Source: an uncultured Prevotella sp. (GTDB taxonomy: Bacteria > Bacteroidota > Bacteroidia > Bacteroidales > Bacteroidaceae). From it: 6,570 bases of DNA. Under the pieces are notes generated by a model. That model ran no database searches and was not told the DNA's origin. It worked only from the letters and a program-made list of their open reading frames with translations. Numbering within the stretch: position 1 is the stretch's first letter; each line of letters starts with the position of its first letter. The position numbers were made by a program, and so were the translations under genes. Of the stretch, positions 5,745-6,570 are shown piece by piece. Location of the stretch: positions 1 through 6,570 of the forward strand of contig CALBYK010000326.1 of assembly GCA_937889855.1 (NCBI GenBank), in the 5' to 3' direction.

Positions 5745-6570
5745 ATGAACGTTTTAGAACTTAGTGAGCAAGAGATTGTAAGAAGACAAAGCCTTCAGGA
5801 GCTGCGCAACATGGGTATAGACCCGTATCCGGCAGCCGAATTCCCAACCAACGCCTTCTCTGAGGACATCAAGAAGGAATTCAAGGACGAGGACGAGAAG
5901 CGTGAGGTGGTCATTGCGGGTCGTATGATGAGCCGCCGCGTGATGGGCAAGGCGAGCTTCGTGGAGCTTCAGGACTCAAAAGGCCGCATCCAAGTCTACA
6001 TCACACGCGACGACATCTGCCCGGGCGAGGACAAGACTCTCTATACCACTGTGTTCAAACGTTTGATGGACATCGGCGACTTCATCGGCATCAAGGGTTT
6101 CGTGTTCCGCACACAGACCGGCGAGATTTCGGTACATGCCCAGAGCCTCACATTGCTGTCAAAAAGCCTAAAACCGCTGCCTATTGTGAAGTATAAGGAC
6201 GGTGTGGCCTACGACAAGTTCGACGACCCCGAGCTGCGCTACCGTCAGCGCTACGTCGACCTCATCGTCAACGACGGCGTGAAGGACACATTCCTGCAGC
6301 GTGCCACAGTTATCCGCACCCTGCGCCACGTGCTCGACGAGGCTGGCTACACCGAGGTTGAAACCCCGACACTTCAGTCTATCGCCGGCGGCGCTTCTGC
6401 CCGTCCGTTCATCACCCACTTCAACGCTCTCGACCAGGATATGTACATGCGTATCGCCACGGAGCTTTACTTGAAGCGTCTCATCGTGGGCGGCTTCGAG
6501 GGTGTGTACGAGATAGGCAAGAACTTCCGCAACGAGGGTATGGACCGCAACCACAACCCCGAGTTCACCT
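5745..6570 (+). CDS. lysS: Lysyl-tRNA synthetase, class II, 3'-truncated by window edge
   Basis: The first 275 residues of LysRS, which charges tRNA-Lys with lysine using ATP in the cytoplasm. A short N-terminal helix (EQEIVRRQSLQELRNMGIDPYP) leads into the OB-fold anticodon-binding domain (about 54-140, with VIAGRMMSRRVMGKASFVELQD). The class II catalytic core follows: DPELRYRQRYVDLI (161-174), motif 1 region ETPTLQSIAGGASARPF (206-222), and motif 2 with FRNEG (261-265), where Arg262 contacts ATP. The sequence stops in motif 2 just after HNPEFT, so motif 3 and the C-terminal part lie beyond the window. No stop or frame break occurs in the visible part. The start ATG at 5745 gives the expected N-terminus. 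The gene has its own predicted promoter after the clpB terminator, so it is probably transcribed independently of clpB. Confidence 0.96.
   Translation, partial: MNVLELSEQEIVRRQSLQELRNMGIDPYPAAEFPTNAFSEDIKKEFKDEDEKREVVIAGRMMSRRVMGKASFVELQDSKGRIQVYITRDDICPGEDKTLYTTVFKRLMDIGDFIGIKGFVFRTQTGEISVHAQSLTLLSKSLKPLPIVKYKDGVAYDKFDDPELRYRQRYVDLIVNDGVKDTFLQRATVIRTLRHVLDEAGYTEVETPTLQSIAGGASARPFITHFNALDQDMYMRIATELYLKRLIVGGFEGVYEIGKNFRNEGMDRNHNPEFT

Noticed and set aside
6168..6554. Antisense open frame of 128 codons across lysS
   Set aside because: The sense strand encodes unbroken LysRS with class II motifs; the antisense frame has no recognisable feature.

Overview
The window reads as ordinary chromosome of a Bacteroidota bacterium, most likely Bacteroidales and Prevotella-like. 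This rests on a PNGase F family glycoamidase gene, typical of glycan-foraging Bacteroidota, on a near-perfect TAnnTTTG promoter element in front of lysS, and on A-rich leaders with little Shine-Dalgarno sequence in front of mnmA and lysS. The genus is inference; no rRNA or other marker is present. Coding DNA is moderately GC-rich and the gaps are clearly AT-rich.

Layout, all genes on the + strand. Bases 1-1241 hold the 3' part of a PNGase F-like peptide:N-glycosidase gene, whose start lies outside the window. Sixteen bases later comes mnmA (1258-2343), tRNA 2-thiouridylase, closed by a long hairpin at 2362-2405. A 218-bp gap with clustered TGTCA/TGACA palindromes and a clear Shine-Dalgarno leads to clpB (2562-5150), a full-length disaggregase, followed by a textbook intrinsic terminator (5204-5264). 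A gap of about 480 bp follows. It has no convincing gene, but holds repeated AAGTGTCA words, nested inverted repeats and the lysS promoter. lysS (lysyl-tRNA synthetase, class II) starts at 5745 and runs off the right edge.

The four genes do not form one pathway. mnmA and lysS both serve translation (anticodon thiolation, which in tRNA-Lys affects recognition and decoding, and lysine charging), and clpB serves protein quality control. The PNGase F gene may share a transcript with mnmA through proximity alone. Hairpins after mnmA and clpB divide the window into three transcription units: (pngF-)mnmA, clpB and lysS.

I found no defence system, mobile element, CRISPR array or obviously new multi-gene system. 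The most interesting unexplained signals are non-coding: the TGTCA/TGACA palindromes upstream of clpB, the ATAAAAGTGTCA word shared by the clpB and lysS upstream regions, and a nested inverted-repeat element at 5462-5530. In the proteins, the PNGase F homologue has glycine where classical PNGase F has Glu118, and clpB has a well-placed internal GTG that could give an N-domain-less isoform.
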